Below, in pieces: positions 45,986 to 55,641 of a stretch of DNA of 64,000 nt. Within the stretch, counting starts at the first letter, position 1. Each line of letters starts with the position of its first letter. The position numbers and the translations under genes are program-made. The notes below the pieces were generated by a model. The model searched no databases. It was given only the letters and a program-made list of their open reading frames with translations, and was not told the DNA's origin. This DNA comes from Burkholderiales bacterium (GTDB taxonomy: Bacteria; Pseudomonadota; Gammaproteobacteria; Burkholderiales; Burkholderiaceae_E): contig JAPOKJ010000007.1 of the NCBI GenBank assembly GCA_029977705.1, positions 30,283-94,282 on the forward strand. The letters are read 5' to 3'.

Positions 45986-47266
45986 ATGAACCGCGATGAA
46001 CCGCTTGCAAGGCATGCCGTCACCATGAGCGCGGACCAGGACGCATCGGGCTCGGCAGGCGGCGCCACGGCCGCCAGTGCGCGGCGTATCGCCCACCTGG
46101 ACATGGACGCCTTCTATGCCTCGGTGGAGTTGCTGCGCAGGCCGCGCCTGCGGGGCCGACCGATCGTCATCGCCGGCCGCCAGCCCAAGGTCTTGCGGAT
46201 CGATGCGTCGATGCGCGGCGTGGTCACCACCGCCAGCTACGAGGCCCGCCAATTCGGCGTACGCAGCGCCATGGCCCTGGCCGAGGTGGCCCGGCGCTGC
46301 CCCGACTGCCTCGTGGTGCCGGTCGACTTCGACGAGTATCGGCGCCTGTCACGCATGTTCAAGGCAGTGATCCGCAGTTTCACTGCCCAGGTCGAGGACC
46401 GAGGCATCGATGAGGTCTACATCGACCTGAGCGACACCCCGGGCATCGCGGAGGGTCGTGGGCGGGTGCTGGCGCAACGCCTCAAGGACGCCATCCGCGA
46501 GGCCACCGGCCTGTCCTGCTCGATCGGACTGGCCCCCAACAAGCTGATCGCCAAGATCGCCTCCGACCTCGAAAAGCCGGATGGGCTGACCGTGATCGAG
46601 GCCGGCGACATTGCGCAGCGCCTCTGGCCGCTGGCGGTCCGCAAGATCAACGGCGTCGGACCGAAGGCTGATGAACGGCTGGCCGCGCTGGGCGTGCAGA
46701 CCATCGGCGACCTGGCCCGCCAGCCGCTGGCCCTGCTGCTCGAGCATTTCGGCAACCGCTACGGACACTGGCTGTTCGAGGCGGCCCGCGGCATCGATGA
46801 ACGGCCGGTGGTCACCTGGAGCGAGCCCAAGTCGCGCAGCGAGGAGACCACCTTCGAGCGACGCCTGCATCCGCAGCGCGACTGGCGTCAGATCGCCCGC
46901 GTGATCGCCAGCCAGGCCGAATCGGTGGCACAAGGCCTGGACCGACGCCAGTATCTGGCCGGAACCGTCGGCGTGAAGGTGCGCTTTGACGACTTTCGCA
47001 TCGTCACCCGCGATGTCGGGATGCGCGAGCCCAATGCCGATCCAGTGATGTTCCGGCGCGCCGCCTTCGAGGCCCTGGCGCGCGTGCCGATGGACCGGCC
47101 ACTGCGGCTGCTGGGCGTGCGCGCCAGTGCCCTGGAACACGCCGCACAGCGCCTGCGAACCGGCGGCGAAACCGCCACCAGCGCCCAGGCGGGCGGCGCG
47201 CCGGCCGGCGCGGCAGCGCCCAAGGCACCGCCACCGATCGACGACCTGTTCAGCCCTGGCGAGTGA
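45986..47266 (+). CDS. dinB: DNA polymerase IV
   Basis: Y-family translesion polymerase of 426 residues. Catalytic HLDMDAFYASVE (first acidic residues), the GIDEVYIDLSD motif, finger/palm blocks ATGLSCSIGLAPNKLIAKIAS and FGNRYGHWLFEAARGID, and the little-finger domain to the C-terminus. The C-terminus ends with a short IDDLFSPGE that resembles a beta-clamp binding peptide. A start at 46025 (MSADQDASGS) is equally possible; no LexA box was recognised in the maeB/dinB gap. Confidence 0.9.
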   Translation: MNRDEPLARHAVTMSADQDASGSAGGATAASARRIAHLDMDAFYASVELLRRPRLRGRPIVIAGRQPKVLRIDASMRGVVTTASYEARQFGVRSAMALAEVARRCPDCLVVPVDFDEYRRLSRMFKAVIRSFTAQVEDRGIDEVYIDLSDTPGIAEGRGRVLAQRLKDAIREATGLSCSIGLAPNKLIAKIASDLEKPDGLTVIEAGDIAQRLWPLAVRKINGVGPKADERLAALGVQTIGDLARQPLALLLEHFGNRYGHWLFEAARGIDERPVVTWSEPKSRSEETTFERRLHPQRDWRQIARVIASQAESVAQGLDRRQYLAGTVGVKVRFDDFRIVTRDVGMREPNADPVMFRRAAFEALARVPMDRPLRLLGVRASALEHAAQRLRTGGETATSAQAGGAPAGAAAPKAPPPIDDLFSPGE

Positions 47267-47270
47267 GAAC

Positions 47271-50200
47271 CTATTCCAGGAAGTGATGCAGCAGCGTGAC
47301 CACATGCACCGCCTGTCGCTGCACGCCCTCGGCAATCTGGTGACGGCAACTGGTGCCATCGGCCAGGACCCAGTCACCGGCCTGGGCCTGGCGCAGCGCC
47401 GGGAACAGGCTCAGCTCGCCCATCTTCAGGGACACCTCGACATGCTCGGTCTCGTAACCGAAGGCACCGGCCATGCCACAGCAACTGGACTCGATCGTCC
47501 GGACCTGCAACTGGGGTATCTGCGCCAGCAGCCGCTCGATGGGCCGCACCGCATCGAAGGCCTTCTGGTGACAATGGCCATGCAGCCAGGCCGTCTGGCC
47601 CTGGCCTGACCTGAAGCGGGGCTGGAAGCGGCCCGCCTCCAATTCGCGGGCAAGAAATTCCTCGATCAGCCAGGCCTGCGATGACAGGCGCTGCGCCAGT
47701 GCCTGCATGTCGGGATCCAGCTTGAGCGAGAGGAACTCGTCGCGCATGCCCAGCAGGCAGGACGGCTCCAGACCGACCACCGGCACGCCGCGCTCGATCC
47801 ACTTGCGCAACCCGCGCAGGGTGCGCTCGACCTCGTAGCGGGCATCGGCCAGCAGGCCCTGGCTCAGGTAGGTGCGACCACAGCACAGCGGCCGGGCCTC
47901 GATCTCGCGGCGCAGGGGCCGCGCCACATGCACCACGTAGCCGGCTTTCTCGAGCAGGGCGCGGGCCTGGAACAGGTGGTCGGACTCAAAGTAGTTGTTG
48001 AAGGTATCGGCCCACAGCACCACCTGGCGGATCTCCTCGCCAGGGGTCACCACTTCGCCGGCCGGATCACGCCGCTCGCGCCGCTCGGCATCCTTGCTGA
48101 ACAGCTTGCCGCGAAACACCGGCAAGGCGCGGCGTGCCGACAGGCCGGTCAGCCACTGGCCCAGCACCGGCAGGCCAGGCACCTGGTTGCGCAGGTTGAG
48201 CAGCAGACGCAGCCGGCTGGCCAGCGGCGCATAGCGCGGCAGGTGAGCCACCAGCCATTGACGCATGCTCAGGCGCTTGCCGGATTGCCGCACCTGGTGC
48301 AGCACCTCGATCTTCAGGCGGGCCATGTCCACACCGGTCGGGCAGTCGCGCTTGCAGCCCTTGCAGCTGACGCACAGGTCCAGCGCCTGCCGCACCGGAT
48401 CGGAGGTGATCCCGGCCGGCTCGCCTTCCAGTTGCCCGCTCAGGGCCAGGCGCAGGGTGTTCGCGCGGCCACGGGTCAGGTGCTGCTCGTCCAGTGTCAC
48501 GCGGTAGCTCGGGCACATGGTGCCGGCATCGAACTTGCGGCAATGGCCATTGTTGTTGCACATCTCGACCGCCTTGGCCAGGCCCTGGGCGGGATCGCCC
48601 CCGCTGCCTGCGGCGGTGACCTGCTCGGTCAGCGGATCGGCCTGCACATTCCAGGCCGACCAGTCCAGGCCAGTCTCGATCGCCAACGGCTGATAGCCCG
48701 GCTTGAAGCGGAACAGCGAGGCATCGTCCATGCGCGGGGCGCGCACGATCTTGCCGGGGTTGAGCAGGCCCTGCGGATCAAACGCATCCTTGACCTGCTC
48801 GAAGGCCTTGTCCAGGCGTTCGCCAAATTGCCATCGCACCCATTCGCTGCGCACCAGGCCGTCACCATGCTCGCCCGAGTAGGCGCCCTTGAAGCGGCGC
48901 ACCAGCTCGGAGGCTTCCTGGGCGATACTGCGCATCTTGGCCGCCCCGTCGCGGCGCATGTCCAGGATCGGCCGCACATGAAGCGTGCCCACCGAGGCAT
49001 GGGCATACCAGGTTCCCCGCGTGCCATGGCGCTCGAACACCTGGGTCAGTGCATCGGTGTACTCGGCCAGGTGCTCCAGCGGCACGGCGCAGTCCTCTAT
49101 GAAACTGACCGGCTTGCCATCACCGCGCAGCGACATCATGATGTTCAAGCCAGCCTTGCGCACTTCCCACAACTCCTTCTGGCGCGCCGCATCGGTCATA
49201 TGCACGACGCTACCGGGCAGTCCCAGGTCCCCCATGAGCGCCGACAGGTCATCCAGGCGCTGCTGCAGCAAGGCAGCATCGTCACCCGCAAACTCAACCA
49301 GCAGGATCGCCTCCGGCGTTGGCGCAGAAGGGTCGACCAGGGCCGTCTCGATGGTCTTGCGAAAGGCCGGGTTCTGGCGCGCCAGGTCGATCATCGTGCG
49401 ATCGACCAGCTCCACGGCCACCGGCCTGAGCGTGACGATGTGGCGGGCACTGTCCATCGCCTTGTGAAAGCTGGCGAAGTTGACCACGCCCAGCAGCTTC
49501 TTGCCCGGCAGCGGCGTCAGCTTCAGGTGCAGGCGGCGAAACAGGGCCAGCGTGCCCTCCGAGCCGACCAGCAGGTGCGCCAGGTTGACCGAGCCGTCAG
49601 CCGTGTAGGGCCGCTCCGACATCGGATGAAAGACATCGAGGTTGTAGCCGCCGACGCGGCGCATCACGCGCGGCCAGACCCGCTCGATCTCCTCGCGCTC
49701 GCGCTGGCCGATCTCGAACAGGCGAGACACCAGTTGCGCCGTACGGGTACTGCCCATCGGCCGCGTGGCGCTGGCGCCGAAAGGACCGAAGAACTCCTGC
49801 GTGCCATCGGCGAGCAGCGCATCGATGCCCAGCACGTTGTGCACCATGTTGCCGTAGGCCAGCGAGCGCGAGCCGCAGGAGTTGTTGCCCGCCATGCCGC
49901 CCAGGGTGGCCTGGGCCGAGGTCGACACATCGACCGGATACCACAGACCATGCGGCTTGAGCCAGGCATTGAGGTGATCGAGCACCATGCCGGGCTGCAC
50001 CTCGACCACCGCCTTGTCCTTGTCAAAGGCCATCACCTGGTTCAGGTGCCTGCTCTGGTCGATGACCAGGGCCTCGCCCACTGTCTGGCCACACTGGCTG
50101 GTGCCGCCACCACGGGCCAGCAGCGGAACGCCCATCTCGCGCGCCAGATCGACGGTGGCCATCACATCGGCCTCGTCGCGGGGCACTACCACGCCCACGG

Positions 50201-50366
50201 GTTCGACCTGGTAGATCGAGGCATCGGTGCTGTAGCGGCCGCGGCTGGCGGCATCGAACAGCACCTCGCCCTTGAGGACGCGACGCAGGCGCGTGGCGAT
50301 GCGGCTGCGCTCGAATGAGACCGACTTGACCGGCTTCAACACATGGGTGGCATCAGGGGCATTCAT
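47271..50366 (-). CDS. YdiJ-like FAD/Fe-S D-2-hydroxyacid dehydrogenase
   Basis: Giant fusion of 1031 residues. N-terminal FAD-binding PCMH domain (VPLLARGGGTSQCGQTVG; AGNNSCGSRSLAYGN) and FAD-oxidase C-terminal part. Then an Fe-S region with CVSCKGCKRDCPTGVD and two CCG domains (CCGRTYLSQGLL; ESSCCGMAGAFGYETE). This is the architecture of E. coli YdiJ, linked to oxidation of D-2-hydroxyacids such as D-2-hydroxyglutarate or D-lactate; the substrate here is not shown. It is next to a GntR regulator (15 bases apart, same strand) and opposite an aminotransferase-CoA-pathway set. Confidence 0.92.
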   Translation of the reverse strand: MNAPDATHVLKPVKSVSFERSRIATRLRRVLKGEVLFDAASRGRYSTDASIYQVEPVGVVVPRDEADVMATVDLAREMGVPLLARGGGTSQCGQTVGEALVIDQSRHLNQVMAFDKDKAVVEVQPGMVLDHLNAWLKPHGLWYPVDVSTSAQATLGGMAGNNSCGSRSLAYGNMVHNVLGIDALLADGTQEFFGPFGASATRPMGSTRTAQLVSRLFEIGQREREEIERVWPRVMRRVGGYNLDVFHPMSERPYTADGSVNLAHLLVGSEGTLALFRRLHLKLTPLPGKKLLGVVNFASFHKAMDSARHIVTLRPVAVELVDRTMIDLARQNPAFRKTIETALVDPSAPTPEAILLVEFAGDDAALLQQRLDDLSALMGDLGLPGSVVHMTDAARQKELWEVRKAGLNIMMSLRGDGKPVSFIEDCAVPLEHLAEYTDALTQVFERHGTRGTWYAHASVGTLHVRPILDMRRDGAAKMRSIAQEASELVRRFKGAYSGEHGDGLVRSEWVRWQFGERLDKAFEQVKDAFDPQGLLNPGKIVRAPRMDDASLFRFKPGYQPLAIETGLDWSAWNVQADPLTEQVTAAGSGGDPAQGLAKAVEMCNNNGHCRKFDAGTMCPSYRVTLDEQHLTRGRANTLRLALSGQLEGEPAGITSDPVRQALDLCVSCKGCKRDCPTGVDMARLKIEVLHQVRQSGKRLSMRQWLVAHLPRYAPLASRLRLLLNLRNQVPGLPVLGQWLTGLSARRALPVFRGKLFSKDAERRERRDPAGEVVTPGEEIRQVVLWADTFNNYFESDHLFQARALLEKAGYVVHVARPLRREIEARPLCCGRTYLSQGLLADARYEVERTLRGLRKWIERGVPVVGLEPSCLLGMRDEFLSLKLDPDMQALAQRLSSQAWLIEEFLARELEAGRFQPRFRSGQGQTAWLHGHCHQKAFDAVRPIERLLAQIPQLQVRTIESSCCGMAGAFGYETEHVEVSLKMGELSLFPALRQAQAGDWVLADGTSCRHQIAEGVQRQAVHVVTLLHHFLE

Positions 50367-50381
50367 GACAGCGGGTCGTGA

Positions 50382-51095
50382 TCAGGGGTGGGCGGTATCG
50401 ACGGCATCGAAGGGCTGCGGCTGCGCCGCGCTGGCGCCCCACAGCGCGAGTTGCTCGAGCACGGCGTCGCGCTTGTTGCGCAGGTGATCCTCGAGCAGGC
50501 GGCGCATGGCCGGTCCGTCGCGATGCTCCAGGGCCTGCAACATCTGCTGGTGCTCGCGCATCGCCTGGTCCCATTTGTCGCGGTTGAAGTTGGAGCGAAA
50601 GCGCAGCGCCTGGATGCGGGTGTTGATCGCATCATAAGTCTGGGCCAGCACCGGATTGCCGGCGGCGCGGCTGATCGCCTCGTGGATGGCCTTGTTGCAG
50701 CGATAGTACTGGGGCAGGTCATTGCGCACATGGGCGGCCAGCATCTCGTAGTGCAAGGCCCGAATCTCGCCCAACGTGGCCTCATCGCGGCGCTGCGCGG
50801 CCAGCTCGCCCGCCAACCCCTCCAGATCGGCCATCATCTCGAACAGGTGACCCACCAGGGCCTCATCCAGCGAAGCGACGACGGCGCCACGGTTGGGCAG
50901 CAGCTCGACCAGCTTCTCGGCCGCCAGCTGCTTGATCGCTTCGCGCAAGGGCGTGCGCGAGACCTGCAGCTGCCCGGCCAGCACCCGCTCGTTCAGCTTG
51001 CCGCCCGGCGGCAGGCGCCCTTCTGTAATCATCTGGCGAAGCCTGTCGGCCACTTCCTCATGCAAGGGTTTTCGATCGATCTGATCCATTTGCAT
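50382..51095 (-). CDS. GntR-family (FCD) transcriptional regulator
   Basis: About 237 residues. N-terminal winged HTH (LHEEVADRLRQMITEGRLPPGGKLNERVLAGQLQVSRTPLREA) and an all-helical FCD sensor domain with histidines and an acidic residue positioned for metal or organic-acid ligand binding (RNDLPQYYRCNKAIHEAI, MREHQQMLQALEHRDG). Starts at ATG 51095 (MQMDQIDRKPL) or 51089; the open frame to 51152 overlaps the operator region. Likely represses or activates both the leftward hydroxyacid dehydrogenase set and the divergent aminotransferase operon. Confidence 0.9.
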   Translation of the reverse strand: MQMDQIDRKPLHEEVADRLRQMITEGRLPPGGKLNERVLAGQLQVSRTPLREAIKQLAAEKLVELLPNRGAVVASLDEALVGHLFEMMADLEGLAGELAAQRRDEATLGEIRALHYEMLAAHVRNDLPQYYRCNKAIHEAISRAAGNPVLAQTYDAINTRIQALRFRSNFNRDKWDQAMREHQQMLQALEHRDGPAMRRLLEDHLRNKRDAVLEQLALWGASAAQPQPFDAVDTAHP

Positions 51096-51103
51096 ACAAA
51101 ATG
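51090..51103. promoter_or_regulatory. GntR-like operator, copy 1
   Basis: TTGCATACAAAATG, overlapping the regulator gene start. The inner TTGCATACAA is a near-perfect palindrome of the TTGYATRCAA type bound by many FCD GntR proteins. An identical 14-mer lies 57 bases away. Confidence 0.65.
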
Positions 51104-51146
51104 AAATCCGTCTGGCTGGCGAAAGTGCATTTGACGAAGCCGATTT

Positions 51147-51160
51147 TTGCATACAAAATG
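51147..51160. promoter_or_regulatory. GntR-like operator, copy 2
   Basis: Same TTGCATACAAAATG as copy 1. Here it sits inside the perfect inverted repeat TTTGCAT-acaaa-ATGCAAA (51146-51164). Placement of two copies in the divergent promoter fits autoregulation plus control of the aminotransferase operon. Confidence 0.7.
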
Positions 51161-51229
51161 CAAATCAACAAGACATGCCTGGCGCTCTTCCCTCCTGCCG
51201 GCCAGGCCTGTTCCTCCATGGAGCGCGTG

Positions 51230-52426
51230 ATGAAACTGACTGGCAACCTGCGCCTGAACGGACACCCTTCCGGCCGCCACTTCCTGCAGATCCCGGGGCC
51301 GACCAATGTGCCTGACCGCATCCTGCGCGCGATGGACTATCCGACCATCGACCATCGCGGTCCCGAGTTCGGCGAACTGGGCAGGTCCGTCCTGTCGGGC
51401 ATGAAGAAGATCTTCCGCACCGAGGGCCCGGTCGTGATCTATCCCGCTTCCGGCACAGGCGCCTGGGAGGCCGCGCTGGTCAATACGCTGTCACCAGGCG
51501 ATACGGTTCTGATGTACGAGACCGGCCAGTTCGCGACCCTGTGGCGCAAGCTGGCGGCGCGCCTGGGCATCGAGGTCGACTTCATCGAGGGCGACTGGCG
51601 CCACGGCGCAGATCCGGCCGCCATCGAGGCCCGCCTGCGGGCGGACAGCGGGCGCCGGATCAAGGCCGTCTGCGTGGTCCACAACGAGACCTCGACCGGG
51701 GTCACCAGCCGGGTGCCCGACATCCGCCAGGCGATGGATCGTGCCGGCCATCCGGCCCTGCTGCTGGTCGACACCATCTCCTCGCTGGGTTCGGTGGACT
51801 ACCGCCATGACGAATGGGGCGTTGATGTCACCGTGGCCGGCTCGCAGAAGGGCCTGATGCTGCCGCCCGGCCTGTCCTTCAATGCCATCAGTGCCAAGGC
51901 CCTCGAGGCTAGCAAAGAGGCGCGCCTGCCGCGCTCCTACTGGGCCTGGGACGAGATGATCGCCAGCAACGCCAGCGGCTATTTCCCCTACACGCCGGCC
52001 ACCAACCTGCTGTATGGCCTGCATGAAGCCATCGCCATGCTGCTCGAGGAAGGCCTGGAGCAGGTCTTTGCGCGCCACCAGCGCCATGCGGCCGCCACCC
52101 GCGCCGCCGCCCAGGCCTGGGGCCTGGAGGTCCTGTGCCAGAACCCGGCCGAGTACAGCCCCGCCCTGACCGCGATCCTGATGCCCGCCGATCACAGTGC
52201 CAATGCCCTGCGCAAGATCATCCTGGAGCGCTTCAACATGTCGCTGGGTCAGGGCCTGGGCAAGGTGACCGACCGCATCTTTCGGATCGGCCACCTGGGC
52301 GACTTCAATGACCTGACGCTGATGGGGACGCTTGCCGGCGTCGAGATGGGCCTGCACCTGGCGGGCGTGCCGCATCGCAAGGGCGGGGTCAACGCCGCCA
52401 TGGACAGCCTGGCCGCCAGCGCCTGA
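51230..52426 (+). CDS. class V aminotransferase, serine-glyoxylate/alanine-glyoxylate type
   Basis: PLP enzyme of 398 residues. HFLQIPGPTNVPDRILRAMDYPTIDHRGPEF near the N-terminus is typical of glyoxylate aminotransferases (SgaA). PASGTGAWEAAL binds PLP phosphate; the PLP lysine is in TVAGSQKGLMLPPG. It normally transfers an amino group from serine or alanine to glyoxylate. The ATG at 51230 (MKLTGNLRLNG) has GGAGCG upstream. It heads the rightward part of the GntR-linked locus. Confidence 0.9.
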   Translation: MKLTGNLRLNGHPSGRHFLQIPGPTNVPDRILRAMDYPTIDHRGPEFGELGRSVLSGMKKIFRTEGPVVIYPASGTGAWEAALVNTLSPGDTVLMYETGQFATLWRKLAARLGIEVDFIEGDWRHGADPAAIEARLRADSGRRIKAVCVVHNETSTGVTSRVPDIRQAMDRAGHPALLLVDTISSLGSVDYRHDEWGVDVTVAGSQKGLMLPPGLSFNAISAKALEASKEARLPRSYWAWDEMIASNASGYFPYTPATNLLYGLHEAIAMLLEEGLEQVFARHQRHAAATRAAAQAWGLEVLCQNPAEYSPALTAILMPADHSANALRKIILERFNMSLGQGLGKVTDRIFRIGHLGDFNDLTLMGTLAGVEMGLHLAGVPHRKGGVNAAMDSLAASA

Positions 52427-52554
52427 AACTCACCCACCCCGGCAAGGCCGGCAGCAGGCACACTCCCGCCTGCCGGCTGCGAAGGGATGGGCGTTCACCC
52501 GCCGCCGGGCCCCAGCGACGGGCATTTCCAGCAAAACCTCCACGGAGACACGCC

Positions 52555-53550
52555 ATGACACTGAATCGCCGCCACCGGATCGCCGCCCTTGCCGCACTGG
52601 CCCTGGCCAGCGCCCTGCCACAGGGCATGGGCGCCGCCCTGGCACAGGCCTGGCCGAGCAAGCCGATCCGCCTGATCGTCGGTTTCCCGCCCGGCGGAGG
52701 CACCGACATCATCGCCCGCGAGATGGCCCCCAAGCTGTCCGAAATCCTCGGCGTGCAGGTAGTGGTCGAGAACAAGGCTGGTGCCTCGGGCGCGATCGGC
52801 GCCGAACTCGGCGCCAAGGCCGCCCCTGACGGCTACACGCTGCTGATGGCCCATGCCAATCCCAATGCCATCGTGCCCAACGTGATGGCCAAGGTCGGCT
52901 ACAACCCGGCCACCGACTTCACCGCCATCCACTACATCGGCTTCGTGCCGAACGTGCTGGTGGTCCATCCCTCGGTGCCCGCCAACACCGTCCCCGAGCT
53001 GGTGGCCCTGGCCAAGAAGCAACCGGGCGTGCTCACCTATGCCTCCTCGGGCATCGGCAGCAGCCAGCACCTGGCCGGCGCGCTGTTCAGCCAGATCACC
53101 GATATCAAGATCAACCATATTCCCTACAAGGGCAGTGGCCAGGCGGTGGTCGACCTGCTGGCCGGCCAGGTGACGATGAACTTCGACACCATGCCGCCTG
53201 TGCTGCCGCACATCAAGAGCGGCAAGATGCGGGCCCTGGCCATCTCGACCGACAAGCGCATGCCGCAATTGCCTGGCGTGCCGACCTTTGCCGAGGTCGG
53301 CATCAAGGGCTTCGATGTCACCAACTGGTACGGCGTGGCGGGCCCCCAGGGGATGCCCAAGGAGATCGTGAGCAAGCTGGCCGATGCCATCCGCAAGGCA
53401 CTGGCCGACCCTGCCGTCTCATCGAAACTGGAGCCGCAAGGCGTGGTGCCAAGCGGCCCGCGCACGCCCGAGGAATTCGATGCCTTCATCAAGGCCGAGC
53501 TGGTCAAGTACAGCAAGCTGGTCAAGGACCTGAACGTCAAGGCCGAGTAA
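52555..53550 (+). CDS. Bug/TctC-type periplasmic substrate-binding protein
   Basis: Exported protein of 331 residues, Bug family. Signal (IAALAALALASALPQGMGAALAQA), then WPSKPIRLIVGFPPGGGTDIIARE and VVVENKAGASGAIGAELG. No TctAB-type membrane partners nearby. In this operon it may sense or deliver the organic acid degraded by the pathway. A GGAGA site precedes the ATG. Confidence 0.9.
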   Translation: MTLNRRHRIAALAALALASALPQGMGAALAQAWPSKPIRLIVGFPPGGGTDIIAREMAPKLSEILGVQVVVENKAGASGAIGAELGAKAAPDGYTLLMAHANPNAIVPNVMAKVGYNPATDFTAIHYIGFVPNVLVVHPSVPANTVPELVALAKKQPGVLTYASSGIGSSQHLAGALFSQITDIKINHIPYKGSGQAVVDLLAGQVTMNFDTMPPVLPHIKSGKMRALAISTDKRMPQLPGVPTFAEVGIKGFDVTNWYGVAGPQGMPKEIVSKLADAIRKALADPAVSSKLEPQGVVPSGPRTPEEFDAFIKAELVKYSKLVKDLNVKAE

Positions 53551-53612
53551 GCGGCAGCAGCGACGAATCCGGCCCCACCAGCACAAGGCAGGCGGACATT
53601 TCCAAGGGCAGC

Positions 53613-54413
53613 ATGACCTCTTCTTTCAATGACCTCCTGGTCGAGCGTGACGGACATTGCGTCACCCTCACCATCAACCGGCCACACAAGCTCAATGCCA
53701 TGACCAAGCCGCTGTGGCAGGCCCTGGGCGACCAGTTCCGCAGCCTGTCGCAGGACCCGCAGCTGCGTTGCATCATCATCCGTGGTGCCGGCGAAAAGGC
53801 CTTCTCGCCCGGCAACGACATCAGCGAATTCGAGACCGAGCGCGCCAACCGGCTGCAGGCCATCGACTACGGCCACATCATGCATGCCACGGCCAAGGCG
53901 ATGCAGGACTGCGAGGTGCCGATCGTGGCCCAGATCCACGGCATCTGTGTCGGAGGCGGCCTGGAAATCGCGGCCATGGCCGACATCCGCATCTGCGGCG
54001 AAGGCTCGCGCTTTGGTGCCCCGATCAAGAATCTGGGACTGGTGATGGCCCATCCCGAGATGGCACCGATCGTTCGCCTGATCGGAGCGCCGCGCGCCCT
54101 CGAACTGCTGCTCGAGGGCCAGATCATCGATGCGGCCACGGCACTGTCCTGGGGCCTCGTGAACCGGGTCGTGGCCGATGATCAGGTGGCCGCGCAGGCC
54201 CTGGCCAGCGCCCAGCGCATCTGCGACGGCGCGCCGCTGGTGGCGCGCTGGCACAAGCGCTTTGCACGCCGCCTGGGCGAGGCCGGCAGTGGCGGCCCCG
54301 CCCTCACCCAACAAGAGTACATGGAAGGCTTCGACTGCTTCGACACGGAAGATTTCCGGCGCGGCTATCAGGCCTTCCTTGCCAAGCGCAAACCGGAGTT
54401 CGTTGCCAAGTGA
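53613..54413 (+). CDS. enoyl-CoA hydratase/isomerase family protein
   Basis: Crotonase-fold protein of 266 residues. Oxyanion-hole blocks GAGEKAFSPGNDISEF and HGICVGGGLEIAAMADIRICG are intact; the acidic residues usually required for hydration are in variant positions (LVMAHPEMAPIVRL). It may thus hydrate, isomerise or hydrolyse an acyl-CoA. The stop overlaps the CoA-transferase start. Confidence 0.88.
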   Translation: MTSSFNDLLVERDGHCVTLTINRPHKLNAMTKPLWQALGDQFRSLSQDPQLRCIIIRGAGEKAFSPGNDISEFETERANRLQAIDYGHIMHATAKAMQDCEVPIVAQIHGICVGGGLEIAAMADIRICGEGSRFGAPIKNLGLVMAHPEMAPIVRLIGAPRALELLLEGQIIDAATALSWGLVNRVVADDQVAAQALASAQRICDGAPLVARWHKRFARRLGEAGSGGPALTQQEYMEGFDCFDTEDFRRGYQAFLAKRKPEFVAK

Positions 54414-55636
54414 GTCCTTCCAGAGTCCCCGCCCCGCAAGCCGCCGGGCAAGGTCCGCTGTCAGGCCTGCGCGTGCTCGAGCTGTCCCAGATCATGGCAG
54501 GTCCGACCTGCGGCCTGATGCTGGCCGACCTGGGTGCCGATGTCATCAAGGTCGAGAAGCTGCCCGGTGGCGATGACGTGCGCAGCTACCGCGATCCGCT
54601 GATCCAGGGCATTGCTGCCCCCTTCCTGATGCTCAACCGGAACAAGCGCAGCATCGCGATGAACCTGAAGCTGCCGCAGGCCCAGGCCGCCTTCAAGCGA
54701 ATGGTGGCCAGAGCCGATGCCCTGACCGAGAATTACCGCAAGGGCACCCTCGAGAAGATGGGTCTGGGCTACGAGGTGCTGCGCGAGATCAATCCGGCGC
54801 TGATCTACTGCGCCATTTCCGGCTACGGCCGCACCGGACCGATGGCCGACAAGGGCGGCTTCGACCTGATCGCACAGGGCTTTGCCGGCCTGATGAGCAT
54901 CACCGGCGAACCCGGCCGTCCTCCGGTCAAGACCGGGAACTCGGTGGCCGACATCAACGCCGGCATCCTGGCCTGCGTCGGCATCCTGGCCGCCTACATT
55001 GACCGCCTGAAAACCGGCGCCGGCCAGATGGTGGACACCTCGCTGATGGAAGCCGGCCTGCAGCAGACCTACTGGCATGCCGCAATCTACTTTGCCACCG
55101 GCATCAGCCCGCAGCGCTCGGGCTCGGCCCATGTGCTGACCGCGCCCTATCAGGCCTTTCGCACTGCTGATGGCCATGTCAATATCGGCGGTGCCAACCA
55201 GGCCAACTGGGAACGCATTGCCAAGGCACTGGGGCATCCAGAGTGGATCGAGGATCCGCGCTTCAAGCTCAGCCCCGACCGCCATCGCAACATGGATCAG
55301 CTCGAGCCCCTGATGGAGGCCGAGCTGGTCAAGCACGAGACGGACTACTGGGTCGATATGCTCGAGACCTCCGGGGTGCCGGTCGGCCCGGTGCACAGCA
55401 TCGGACAGGCCCTCGAGCACGAGCAATCGCGGGCCCGCGAGATGGTGCTGGATATCCGGCATCCGCAGGCCGGCACCGTGCAGGCCCTGGGCAATCCGGT
55501 CAAGCTCAGTCGCAACCGCGCGGCCATGTCACGGCCGGCGCCGAGCCTGGGCGAGCACAGCCGCGAGATCCTGCGCGAGTTTGAATTCCGCGATGGCGAG
55601 ATCGACGATTTGCTCAGCAGCGGCGCGGTAAACTGA
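54410..55636 (+). CDS. CaiB/BaiF family CoA-transferase
   Basis: Class III CoA-transferase of 408 residues; moves CoA between carboxylic acids. N-terminal LRVLELSQIMAGPTCGLMLADLGADVIKVE, catalytic Asp probably in SVADINAGILA, and GGFDLIAQGFAGLMSITGE. Starts with GTG at 54410, overlapping the preceding stop (GTGA), so it is translationally coupled to the hydratase gene. Together these genes would activate and process a carboxylic acid as its CoA ester. Confidence 0.92.
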   Translation: MSPSRVPAPQAAGQGPLSGLRVLELSQIMAGPTCGLMLADLGADVIKVEKLPGGDDVRSYRDPLIQGIAAPFLMLNRNKRSIAMNLKLPQAQAAFKRMVARADALTENYRKGTLEKMGLGYEVLREINPALIYCAISGYGRTGPMADKGGFDLIAQGFAGLMSITGEPGRPPVKTGNSVADINAGILACVGILAAYIDRLKTGAGQMVDTSLMEAGLQQTYWHAAIYFATGISPQRSGSAHVLTAPYQAFRTADGHVNIGGANQANWERIAKALGHPEWIEDPRFKLSPDRHRNMDQLEPLMEAELVKHETDYWVDMLETSGVPVGPVHSIGQALEHEQSRAREMVLDIRHPQAGTVQALGNPVKLSRNRAAMSRPAPSLGEHSREILREFEFRDGEIDDLLSSGAVN

Positions 55637-55641
55637 GGCGC

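Noticed and set aside
47928..50318. A 796-codon open frame on the plus strand opposite the YdiJ-like gene
   Set aside because: Antisense shadow of a well-conserved gene; no family motifs.
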